Source of the DNA: Actinomycetes bacterium
Lineage (GTDB): Bacteria; Actinomycetota; Actinomycetes; Actinomycetales; Dermabacteraceae
Direction: 5' to 3'
Assembly: GCA_023389045.1 (NCBI GenBank)
Contig: JAEWEZ010000128.1
Span: forward strand, 1 to 46,670
DNA: 46,670 nucleotides
Shown here: positions 1-6,747 of the stretch, one piece after another
Numbering within the stretch: position 1 is the stretch's first letter
Layout of the letters: each line of letters begins with the position of its first letter
Notes under the pieces: generated by a model
Databases searched by the model: none
What the model was told of the DNA's origin: nothing
What the model saw: the letters and a program-made list of their open reading frames with translations, nothing else
Translations under genes and position numbers: made by a program

Positions 1-226
1 GCACACGCTTCTGCGTGAACATGCCGTCGTCACCGGCGCGGCGCAGCGCCGCCCCGGATTCCAGCACCGGGAGCAGAACCTCGGTGCCGGGGGCGATCCA
101 TACGACGATCCCGCGGTCATCATCGAGAACGACGGTGCCGGGGCGAACGGTAAGGGTGGGGTGTTGAGGGGTGTAGTAGGTCCAGGTCACCTGGTCGCCG
201 GGCGACCAGCGGGTCGTGGAAGACAT
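1..226 (-). CDS. DUF402 domain protein, partial (3' end outside window)
   Basis: The reverse frame from an ATG at 226 reads without a stop to the left edge (about 75 residues). It begins MSSTTRWSPGDQVTWTYY and continues with RPGTVVLDDDRGIVVWIAPGTEV. The pattern of a charged start, a Val-Val-x-Asp-Asp turn, a hydrophobic strand and then PGTE is what the N-terminal half of DUF402 proteins looks like (beta-barrel fold, nucleoside-phosphate phosphatase-like in characterised members). The function of this member is not known. It is transcribed in the same direction as the ABC remnant just upstream. The family call rests on a short stretch, so I am only moderately sure. Confidence 0.5.
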   Translation of the reverse strand, partial: MSSTTRWSPGDQVTWTYYTPQHPTLTVRPGTVVLDDDRGIVVWIAPGTEVLLPVLESGAALRRAGDDGMFTQKRV

Positions 227-362
227 GATGTTCCCGGCCGGCTCGGCCTCCGCGTGCGCCCCGGTCCGTCCGGCCAGCGGGACGGGGCTGCGATGCCCGC
301 GAAGGGGAAGGCGTATGGGACGACCATACCGCGCCCACGTCACCGAAACGTGAATGTCCACG

Positions 363-772
363 TCACTGGCGGCTCCAGGCCTCCCACAGCCGCGCATACA
401 CGCCACCCTCGCGCGCCAGAAGCTGCTTGTGGCTGCCTTCTTCCACGATCCGCCCATCCGCCATGACCCGGATCCTGCAGGATGATGCGAGCCAAGGCGA
501 TCTGCTGGGCCGGCTCGGCCGTGAGCAGTTCCCCGTCTTCTCCGATCGCTGTCTCCAGACCCTTGGGAAGCTCACGCACCCACCCGTCGGCCCCCACGGC
601 GGACAGCGCCTGCCACAGATCGTCATCGCTCGCCTCGGGGGCTGCGAGCCGCAGATCCTGTGCGAGAGGGCCGGTAAAAACATGCACGTCCTGGCTGACG
701 ATCGAGGCATGCGCGCGGGTCGCATCCAGACTGCCGAGGTTGGTGATGGCTACCCGCATATTGAAGCGAAAG
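363..772 (-). pseudogene. Remnant of an ABC exporter ATPase (CydCD-like C-terminal part)
   Basis: Two reverse frames together give the end of an ABC exporter nucleotide-binding domain. The first carries the Q-loop region (ASIVSQDVHVFTGPLAQDL), the helical domain (DLWQALSAVGADGWVRELPKG) and QQIALARIILQDP. After a frame change near 470-480 the second reads MADGRIVEEGSHKQLL and ends YARLWEAWSRQ at 363. Walker A and the whole membrane domain are absent, the LSGGQ signature is degraded (LLTAEPAQQ), and Walker B with the D-loop and H-loop has been deleted between the two frames. No start codon or ribosome site makes sense. It is a dead fragment left after deletions. The left part resembles CydC/CydD-type or lipid/drug exporters. 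Confidence 0.8.
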
Positions 773-934
773 CCGGGGGAGGGGCGCAATGCGACCTGGG
801 TCGAGGCTGGGTGGTGTCTGCTTCCGCGGTTACGCCCGGGGGATTCGTTCAGCTCGACGGTGCGAGAATAGGCTGGTGCCGACCGTGCCACTGGCCCGTC
901 GGCCCTGATCTACCCGAGCCCCGGAGGAGACCGC

Positions 935-1612
935 GTGACCGCGCCCGAGAGCACCCCTGCCCCTCAGCAGCCGGAACAGTCCGCTGCGCAGACCGGCATC
1001 ATGAGCAACACCGTCACCCTGTATGTGGACCCGGCCTGCCCCTTTGCCTGGATGACGAGCCGCTGGCTGCTGCACGCCCAGCAGGTGCGGGACGTGCAGG
1101 TGCGTTTTGCGCCCATGTCGCTTGCCGTGCTCAATGAAGGGCGCGACCTGGACCCCGACTACATGGAACTGCTGCAGAAAGCATGGGGGCCGGCGCGCGT
1201 GGCTGTGCGGATCATGAACGACCACGGGCAGGACGCTTTCTCCGCCTGGTACACCGCCTGGGGCGAAGCCTTCCACGTGGGTGACGACAAGGACGGCCCG
1301 ACCGTGGCAGCCCGCGCACTTGAAGCAGCGGGACTCCCAGCCGCGCTCATGGAGACCTACGAAAAAGCCGACGACCAGACGGATGCTGAGCTGCGTGAGG
1401 CCCATGAGAAAGCGATCTCCCTGGTCGGGCAGGACGTGGGCACCCCGGTGATCTCCTTCGGTGAGGGCACCGCCTACTTCGGTCCCGTCGTCACCCCGGC
1501 TCCCCGCGGTGAGGCCGCCGGGCGTCTGCTCGATGGACTCCGCCTGATGGCGAGCGTCGATGGGTTCTACGAACTCAAACGCACCCGCCCCGACCAGATC
1601 GACCTGAGCTGA
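935..1612 (+). CDS. DsbA-family oxidoreductase, mycothiol-dependent nitroreductase (Rv2466c) type
   Basis: A 225-residue thioredoxin-fold protein of the DsbA/2-hydroxychromene isomerase class. After a low-complexity N-terminus of about 22 residues comes a beta strand and the active-site motif DPACPFAW, which corresponds to the CPWC region of Rv2466c but keeps only the first cysteine. A helical insertion domain follows (residues 60-150), then the cis-Pro motif GTPVISF near residue 170. In mycobacteria the family uses mycothiol as reductant. The GTG start at 935 has GGAGGAG seven bases upstream and is preferred over the internal ATG at 1001. It lies 71 bases before rpiB, so co-transcription is plausible. 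Substrate unknown. Confidence 0.8.
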   Translation: MTAPESTPAPQQPEQSAAQTGIMSNTVTLYVDPACPFAWMTSRWLLHAQQVRDVQVRFAPMSLAVLNEGRDLDPDYMELLQKAWGPARVAVRIMNDHGQDAFSAWYTAWGEAFHVGDDKDGPTVAARALEAAGLPAALMETYEKADDQTDAELREAHEKAISLVGQDVGTPVISFGEGTAYFGPVVTPAPRGEAAGRLLDGLRLMASVDGFYELKRTRPDQIDLS

Positions 1613-1683
1613 ACCGACCCGCAGCGCAGCCACGTCGGACCCGAAAAACCGCACCGTCGCGGACCACGGAAGGAAGAAACCCC

Positions 1684-2157
1684 ATGCAGATCCACATCGG
1701 CACTGACCACGCCGGCTTTGAACTGAAAAACCGCCTGGTCGACTCCCTCACCGCCAAAGGGCATGAGGTGACCGACCACGGCGCCCACACCTACGACGCC
1801 CTCGATGACTACCCGCCGTTCTGCACCGCCGTGGGTGAAGCGGTCGTGGCGCAGCCCGGATCCCTCGGCATCGTGATCGGCGGCTCCGGCAACGGCGAAC
1901 AGATCGCCGCGAACAAGGTAGCCGGCGTGCGCGCCGCCCTGGTCTGGAACGAGGACACCGCCCGCCTGGCCCGGGAACACAACAACGCCAACGTGATCTC
2001 CGTGGGCGCCCGCCAGCACACCGAAGAGGAACTTGAAGCGCTGATCGACGTGTTCCTTGCCGAGCCCTTCTCCGAGGAAGAGCGCCACCAGCGCCGCATC
2101 GACCTCATCGCCGCCTACGAAACCACGGGCGAATACCCCGCGACCTCGGCGTCCTGA
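1684..2157 (+). CDS. rpiB: Ribose-5-phosphate isomerase B
   Basis: 157 residues, the normal length for RpiB, which interconverts ribose 5-phosphate and ribulose 5-phosphate in the pentose phosphate pathway. The start IHIGTDHAGFELK is the family N-terminus with the phosphate-binding Asp-His. The loop GGSGNGEQIAANK has Glu where E. coli RpiB has its catalytic Cys region; this is the mycobacterial/actinobacterial subtype, in which that Glu is the base. VGARQHTEEE near residue 118 completes the ligand site. A GGAAGGA site precedes the ATG. The stop TGA overlaps the next ATG (TGATG), so rpiB and the glycosylase gene are translationally coupled. Confidence 0.95.
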   Translation: MQIHIGTDHAGFELKNRLVDSLTAKGHEVTDHGAHTYDALDDYPPFCTAVGEAVVAQPGSLGIVIGGSGNGEQIAANKVAGVRAALVWNEDTARLAREHNNANVISVGARQHTEEELEALIDVFLAEPFSEEERHQRRIDLIAAYETTGEYPATSAS

Positions 2158-3236
2158 TGCCGGAGGGACATACCGTTCACCGCCTCGCCCGCGCCCTCGA
2201 GCGGGGCTTTGGCGGTGAACGCCTCCGCATCTCCAGCCCCCAGGGGCGTTTCCCGGAGGCCGCCGAGATCGACCGCCACGTGCTCCTCGCAGCGGAGGCG
2301 GTCGGCAAACACCTCTTCCTCTCCTTCGCGCCGCAGGCGGATCTGCCGCTGGACTCCGTGCACGTGCGGATTGTGCATGTGCACCTTGGCCTGTACGGCT
2401 CCTGGACCTTCGCGGGGGAACACTCGGTGATGCCCGATCGGGCGATCGGGGCGCCGCGGCGGGCCGTGGACACCTCCGCCGTGCTGCGCGTCGGGGAGCA
2501 GGAACACACCGTGACCGCGGGATCCACCCGCGACCTCAGCGAAACGATCGACCCCGAAGGCTGGCGGCGCCTCCTGCCGCGCCCCACCGTGCGTCTGCGC
2601 CTGGTCGGCCCCCACGGGCTTGCTGACCTGACCGGTCCCACCGCCTGCGAGATCCTGGACGCGGAGGGGCGCGAACGGATCATGGCGCGGCTCGGCCCCG
2701 ATCCACTGCGTGACGACGCCGACCCGCGGCGCTTCATCCAGCGAGTGCTGCGATCACGCACCGGAATCGGCGTGCAGCTCATGAACCAGGACGTCATCGC
2801 TGGCGTGGGCAATATTTACCGGGCTGAAGTTCTCTTCCGCGCGCGACTCAGCCCCTTCGTTCCCGGCACTGATTTGACCGCTGGGATCCTCGAAGGAATC
2901 TGGGACGACCTGGCAGTTCTTATGGACTACGGGGCACGCACCGGCCGGATCGTGACCACGCAGCCCGAACACCGCGACATCGCCGCGATGATTATCGAAC
3001 GCTCCCGGGGCACACGACAGAACGGGGATGAAGCCGACGGGGTGGTTCCGCGCGAGAAATCCTTCTACGTGTACCACCGCCAGACCCTGCCCTGCCGTCT
3101 GTGCGGGGCGGAGGTGCGCAGCGAGGACCTCGCCTCCCGCACCGTCTTTTGGTGCCCGCGCTGCCAGACCGAACGCTCGCGACGTTCGCCGTGGACCCGC
3201 CAGAACCCGGCGGAGTCCTGGGCGTTGCCGGACTGA
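2157..3236 (+). CDS. nei2: Fpg/Nei-family DNA glycosylase/AP lyase (Nei2 type)
   Basis: A 359-residue bifunctional DNA glycosylase that removes oxidised bases and cuts the abasic site. Seen: the obligatory N-terminus MPEGHTVHRLAR, with Pro2 as Schiff-base nucleophile and Glu3; the conserved Lys in VGKHLFLSF; the helix-two-turn-helix with MNQDVIAGVGNIYRAE near residue 205-220; and a C-terminal zinc finger CRLC...CPRC (residues 307-333). The Pro2 requirement fixes the start at the ATG overlapping the rpiB stop. Actinobacteria commonly have such a Nei2 protein. Its last codons lie inside the first copy of a 23-bp direct repeat. Confidence 0.93.
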   Translation: MPEGHTVHRLARALERGFGGERLRISSPQGRFPEAAEIDRHVLLAAEAVGKHLFLSFAPQADLPLDSVHVRIVHVHLGLYGSWTFAGEHSVMPDRAIGAPRRAVDTSAVLRVGEQEHTVTAGSTRDLSETIDPEGWRRLLPRPTVRLRLVGPHGLADLTGPTACEILDAEGRERIMARLGPDPLRDDADPRRFIQRVLRSRTGIGVQLMNQDVIAGVGNIYRAEVLFRARLSPFVPGTDLTAGILEGIWDDLAVLMDYGARTGRIVTTQPEHRDIAAMIIERSRGTRQNGDEADGVVPREKSFYVYHRQTLPCRLCGAEVRSEDLASRTVFWCPRCQTERSRRSPWTRQNPAESWALPD

Positions 3237-3282
3237 CGGGGCGCGGCTGGGGCGACGGGGCGTTGCCGGACTGACGGGGCGC
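3222..3282. repeat. 23-bp direct repeat around the nei2 stop codon
   Basis: Two identical 23-base copies, at 3222-3244 and 3260-3282, share the core GTTGCCGGACTGACGGGG and start 38 bases apart. The first copy contains the last codons and the TGA of nei2; the second lies outside. This looks like a small tandem duplication of the gene end, after which the downstream copy became non-coding. Confidence 0.8.
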
Positions 3283-3497
3283 TCCGAGGTGACGGAGAGC
3301 ACTCGAGGTCGACGGGATGGTGCGGGGAGACGGGGAATGCCCGGGTGGCAGGAGATTTCCGTCGTGCGCGCACGCACGACGACAGGGCGGACATCTGTCT
3401 TCTTTTTGTCGCAGGGATCATTGCGGGCTTGGGGGATACCGAGAGGTAGAAAGACCAATTTGCACGATTACGTGTACCTCTGACAATAAGGGTCGCC

Positions 3498-4133
3498 ATG
3501 AAATATCTGCGACTTGGCCTGATCGCCATCGCCAATCTGATCTTCGTCGTCGTTTTCCTTCGCGACCTGTGGAAACACCGACGAGACGTCCTCAAGAAGC
3601 CGGGTAACACCATCGCGCAGTGCGCCTCCTCGACAGTGATCTACTTCCTGTCCACCTTCGGTGTCTCCGACTTCGCCATCTCCACGGTGCTCTACCGCAA
3701 ACTGAAGTGGGTCGATGACAAGCGCCTGCCCGGCACTCTCAACACCCAGTGCGTCATCCCCGTCGCAGTCATGGCCCTCGCCTACATCACCTCCATTGAA
3801 GTGGGCATGCTGACCCTGATCTCGCTCGTGATCGCCCAGACCATCGGCGCCTACATCGGCCCGCGCGTCGTGGTGAAACTCCCGGTGAACACCATCCGCC
3901 TGTTCATCGCCTCCGGACTGATGGTCGCCTCTGTTCTCATCATCATGGGCCAGCTCGGTCTGATCCCCTCCGACGGAACCATCACCGAACTGCCCACCGG
4001 CAAGCTCATCCTCGCCATCGTCCTGATGTTCGTCTACGGCGCCCTCAACAATGTGGGTATCGGCTCGTACGCACTGACGATGGTCACCGTCTACAGACAT
4101 CATCAACCCGATCCAGAACGGCATCCTGCGTGA
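3498..4133 (+). pseudogene. TSUP (TauE/SafE-like) membrane permease, C-terminus lost
   Basis: The ORF encodes a hydrophobic protein with about six membrane segments. The first 200 residues look like an intact TSUP-family permease (anion/sulfur-compound exporters): a conserved GNTIAQCASS segment, QTIGAYIGPRVVVKLP and GALNNVGIGSYALTMVTVY, which is the start of the second repeat of the fold. Straight after VTVY the reading runs into a sequence belonging to a different gene in another frame and stops with a nonsense tail (RHHQPDPERHPA). Roughly the last 70-90 residues of the permease are missing. A residual membrane protein may still be made, but transport is unlikely. The junction is at about 4090-4096. 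Confidence 0.75.
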
Positions 4134-4308
4134 ACAGGACTGTTTCCCGCTCGGGCGCCTGCTGAGCGGTGAAATCGCCGGACGAACCACCCCTGAGCAG
4201 ATCACGGTGTTCGACACGGTGGGATCGGCTGTTCTCGACATCGTGTGCGGTCAGCGCGTCTTGGCCTCCTGCATGGAACAGGGGCTGGGCACCGAGATCG
4301 ACCTCTGA
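4091..4308 (+). pseudogene. 3' fragment of an ornithine cyclodeaminase/mu-crystallin-family gene
   Basis: In frame 4096-4308 the sequence reads DIINPIQNGIL, then FPLGRLLSGEIAGRTT, EQITVFDTVGSAVLDIV and ends GLGTEIDL followed by TGA. The GRTTPEQITVFDTVGSA block and the terminal helix are the usual C-terminus of ornithine cyclodeaminase-like NAD(P)-binding proteins. Everything before it (about 270-300 residues with the Rossmann fold) is absent, and it has no start codon or ribosome site. It is joined directly to the truncated TSUP gene in a different frame, so one deletion probably removed the end of one gene and most of the next. Confidence 0.75.
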
Positions 4309-4329
4309 TTCGACACTCATTGGAGCCAA

Positions 4330-4363
4330 GGGGCCGGGATTCCTCATGAGGGATCCCGGCCCC
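4330..4363 (+). terminator. Strong hairpin after the TSUP/OCD remnant
   Basis: GGGGCCGGGAT pairs with ATCCCGGCCCC, and the inside (CCTCATGAGG) continues the stem, giving about 16 pairs with one wobble. It starts 21 bases after the TGA at 4308. There is no U-tract, as is common for high-GC actinobacterial terminators. Confidence 0.7.
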
Positions 4364-4461
4364 TGAGCCATCAGCGGGTACGTATTGGTTTTGATGGAAG
4401 CGACGCGACCCGCGGCCTCAGAGTTGCTGGCGGGCTGCCGTTAGTTCTCCGGTCAGAGGGT

Positions 4462-4474
4462 TACTGTGTACCCA
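4462..4474 (+). promoter_or_regulatory. Leaderless-type -10 element before the acetyltransferase
   Basis: TACTGT at 4462-4467 lies six bases before the ATG at 4474, and there is no purine-rich ribosome site. In actinobacteria a TANNNT hexamer at this spacing usually marks transcription that starts at the start codon. Inference from sequence only. Confidence 0.5.
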
Positions 4475-5007
4475 TGGCAGAACCTGTGATCCACCCGGCG
4501 ATCTCTGAGCCCGATGAAGGCACCGGCGCAGTGCAGCGCCGCGCTCACCTGAGCGACATCGACCCCCGCACCGTGTACCTGCTGGCAAAGCTCCGCCAGG
4601 ACGTGTTCACCCTCGAACAGGGAGCCACTCACGGCGACCTCGACGGGCGTGAACTCGAAGAAGGCACCGTTCTGCTGTGGATTGAAGTGCCGACGGAGGA
4701 AGCCCGGGCCTGCGGACTAGAACGCGAACCGGTAGCCCTGATCCGCGTGCTCAGCCAGGACGACGGCAGCATGCGCATCGGTCGTCTCGCAGTGCGCACC
4801 CGCTACCGCCGCGACGGGTACGGGCGTCGCATCATGCGTGCCGCCCTGGACGTGACTCACGAACTGCGGCCCGACGCCGAAGTGCATATCGACGCCCAGG
4901 CGTATCTGGAGAAGTGGTACCTCTCGATGGGTTACGAAACCATCGGTGAGCAGTTCCTCGAGGCAGGGATTGAGCACGTGCCGATGCGGTACGTGCATCC
5001 GCGTTGA
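4474..5007 (+). CDS. GNAT N-acetyltransferase, ElaA-like
   Basis: 177 residues with the ElaA-type layout: YLLAKLRQDVFTLEQGATHGDLDGRELE near residues 30-60, a beta bulge IRVLSQDDGSMRIGRLAV, the acetyl-CoA pyrophosphate loop RTRYRRDGYGRRIMRAAL (residues 109-126), IDAQAYLEKWYLSMGYE, and the characteristic ending FLEAGIEHVPMRY. The substrate of ElaA-like enzymes is not established. The gene stands alone between a strong hairpin and the opposing lipoprotein gene and probably has a leaderless start. Confidence 0.88.
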   Translation: MAEPVIHPAISEPDEGTGAVQRRAHLSDIDPRTVYLLAKLRQDVFTLEQGATHGDLDGRELEEGTVLLWIEVPTEEARACGLEREPVALIRVLSQDDGSMRIGRLAVRTRYRRDGYGRRIMRAALDVTHELRPDAEVHIDAQAYLEKWYLSMGYETIGEQFLEAGIEHVPMRYVHPR

Positions 5008-5052
5008 GTTCGGTGTAGCCGCGTTGGGGTCGGTGCGGCTGGGCTGAGCTAG

Positions 5053-5092
5053 TTTCTGACGCGCTGAGTTAAGTTCTGAAGCGCTGAGTTAG
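5053..5092. repeat. 20-bp tandem repeat, two copies
   Basis: 5053-5072 and 5073-5092 match at 17 of 20 positions and share the block GCGCTGAGTTA. They lie in the gap between the convergent acetyltransferase and lipoprotein genes. No function is apparent. Confidence 0.7.
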
Positions 5093-5164
5093 GTTCCTCC
5101 GAGACCACTGCCCAACGTTTTTGCAGTAGAGATACGCCGTAGCCCTCGTGCACGGGAACACCAT

Positions 5165-5893
5165 CTATAGATCCTCCCGAGAGTGCACGGGGCAGCATGA
5201 TGCCGGGGAACCTCGATCAGCTGCTGTCATTGCTAGGGTCCCACCAGCGGTATCAGCTCTTTTTGTTGCCGCCCCTTTGGCGGCGTAGGCGGAAACGAGC
5301 CATTTGTCTGCGTGCCACGTGAACCGAATTCGGATGACTACCTCGGCAGCGCCGTACGATCTATGTTTAGTCTCATCGAAAGGCACAGCTGTGTGGGCGC
5401 CAAAGATTGTTGTGAAGTAAAATTCTTTTAACCTGTCCTTAGCGCGCGTAAGGGACGCGTGCTTTATATCAATCTCCATGGGAGACCAATACCCGCGCTC
5501 CCGCTATATCTTCTGGATGTTCCTCAGGAGTTTTGGGCAGCTTCTGCAATCCTCGTGATATAGCGTTGTATAGGTTGCGGAGTTTCCGGTCTGGTGGGCC
5601 CATGATGCTACCTGGATGGAGTACCGCGCAGCCTGTTCGGTTCCCTCGTCGGTTTTCTGGTCCATGCCAGGGAAATCGTTGGGGTCGGGCGGCGGGATGT
5701 TGGGGGCTGCCTGAGTTGGTTCGTCGCCGCCGTTGTCGCTTTCGCCGCCGCCGTCGCTGGGCTGGGAGCTGATGTTCGGGATTGGCTCTTCATGCTCCGT
5801 GGGGCGGGAAGCCGGGTTCTCGCCACCGCAGGCGACCAGGGCTAGCAGTGCACCGGCTGCCAGTACGGCAGCGCTACGCCGAACCGTACCCAT
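5165..5893 (-). pseudogene. DUF6318-family lipoprotein gene interrupted by an in-frame TAG
   Basis: From the ATG at 5893 (GGAGG seven bases upstream) the reverse frame encodes a lipoprotein signal with lipobox LVAC, a Ser/Gly/Glu/Pro-rich linker, and then FPGMDQKTDEGTEQAARY, VASWAHQTGNSATYTTL and EDCRSC, which is the DUF6318 domain of actinobacterial lipoproteins. A TAG codon at 5506-5504 stops it after NIQKI. The same frame stays open past the stop for 113 codons to 5165 and carries the rest of the domain (YWSPMEIDIKHASL ... IRIRFTWHADKWLVSAYA). The lesion is therefore one nonsense codon, not a frameshift. Either this is a recent pseudogene, a truncated protein of 129 residues is made, or the amber codon is read through. 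Function of the family unknown. Confidence 0.75.
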
Positions 5894-5977
5894 CCAGGAA
5901 CCTCCACATCGAGTCGGCACGCATACGCCCTGAACGCTAGAGAAAACGCAATCCCTGCCGCCGCCAGCCCTCAAAAA

Positions 5978-6020
5978 TGTGGATAACTCTGATGGAGGTA
6001 GGTCAGAAGATTGTGGATAA
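5978..6020 (-). promoter_or_regulatory. Two DnaA-box-like sites
   Basis: TGTGGATAA occurs at 5978-5986 and again at 6012-6020; both are exact reverse complements of the TTATCCACA DnaA box and sit 34 bases apart in the same orientation, in an A/T-rich patch upstream of the lipoprotein gene. No dnaA, dnaN or parAB is near, so this is not obviously an origin. It may be a DnaA-responsive promoter or a titration site. The rest of 5894-6222 holds no gene that I can support. Confidence 0.45.
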
Positions 6021-6222
6021 CTCCGTGAGTATCGGGTGTTGGAGCAGGCTGGGACCGGCAGGGGCCCATGCACACTGGTCAGGGTAAGCGCCCGCGTGAG
6101 AGGCAGAACGAGAGCAGACGGAGCGGGTTGCTCGGCTAGAAATGGAGCGAAGTGCGGCGGTTGATACCGGAACTTTGCTCCACTACGCCGGGGGGCGGTC
6201 GGGGTGAGACGGGGCGGCGAGA

Positions 6223-6729
6223 TCAGCCGAGCAGATCCTCGGGCTCCGGCAGCAGCGCCGCGAGCGCTTGCCGCTTGAAGAACACGGCACTGTCGCGGGC
6301 GCTCGGTGTGCCGAGGTCGGGATCGGCCCCGGCGTCCACGAGCACGCGAACCACGTCGTCAAAGCCCTTGAACACGGCGCCGGCCAGGGGTGTTTGGCCA
6401 CGGTCGTTGAGCATGTCCACATCGGCCCCGCGGGCTGCGAGTTCCTCCACCAGCCGCGCATGTCCGTGGTAGGCGGCGAGCATGAGCAGGGAGGAACCGT
6501 CGGAGGCGCGCATATCGACCGGCGCGCCCTGGTCGATCAGGGGGAGGAGACGGGCGGCATCGCCGTGGCGGGCCATGTCGAGCATGGCCCAGGCCAGTTC
6601 GAGCACCGCGTCCTGCAGCACGTCGGCGGAGGCGTCCACATCACCGCGCGGATCCTGCCCGCCGGCGGTCCCCGGGGCCGGGGCACCCGGAAGCGGCGAA
6701 TCGGTGGCGGGATCGTGATGCGCGTTCAT
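6223..6729 (-). CDS. Ankyrin-repeat protein
   Basis: 168 residues. After a Pro/Gly/Asp-rich lead of 30 residues come about three ankyrin repeats: LDMARHGDAARLLPLIDQGAPVD, then DGSSLLMLAAYHGHARLVEEL with ARGADVD, then RGQTPLAGAVFKGFDDVVRVL with DAGADPDLG. The consensus positions (TPL-like turn, long hydrophobic helix, GAD(P/V)) are clear. There is no signal peptide, so it should be a cytoplasmic protein-binding module. It starts 18 bases after the stop of the ECF transporter gene on the same strand and may be co-transcribed with it, though nothing in it points to thiamine. Confidence 0.88.
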   Translation of the reverse strand: MNAHHDPATDSPLPGAPAPGTAGGQDPRGDVDASADVLQDAVLELAWAMLDMARHGDAARLLPLIDQGAPVDMRASDGSSLLMLAAYHGHARLVEELAARGADVDMLNDRGQTPLAGAVFKGFDDVVRVLVDAGADPDLGTPSARDSAVFFKRQALAALLPEPEDLLG

Positions 6730-6747
6730 GGGCCTACCCTACGGCTC

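Noticed and set aside
3400..3497. Riboswitch or structured leader upstream of the TSUP remnant
   Set aside because: Only a 7-bp inverted repeat (AGAGGTA/TACCTCT) with a long loop; it matches no aptamer core that I know.
5978..6020. Chromosomal origin of replication
   Set aside because: Only two DnaA boxes, no dnaA/dnaN/rpmH nearby and only a small A/T-rich patch. Kept as a DnaA-box pair only.
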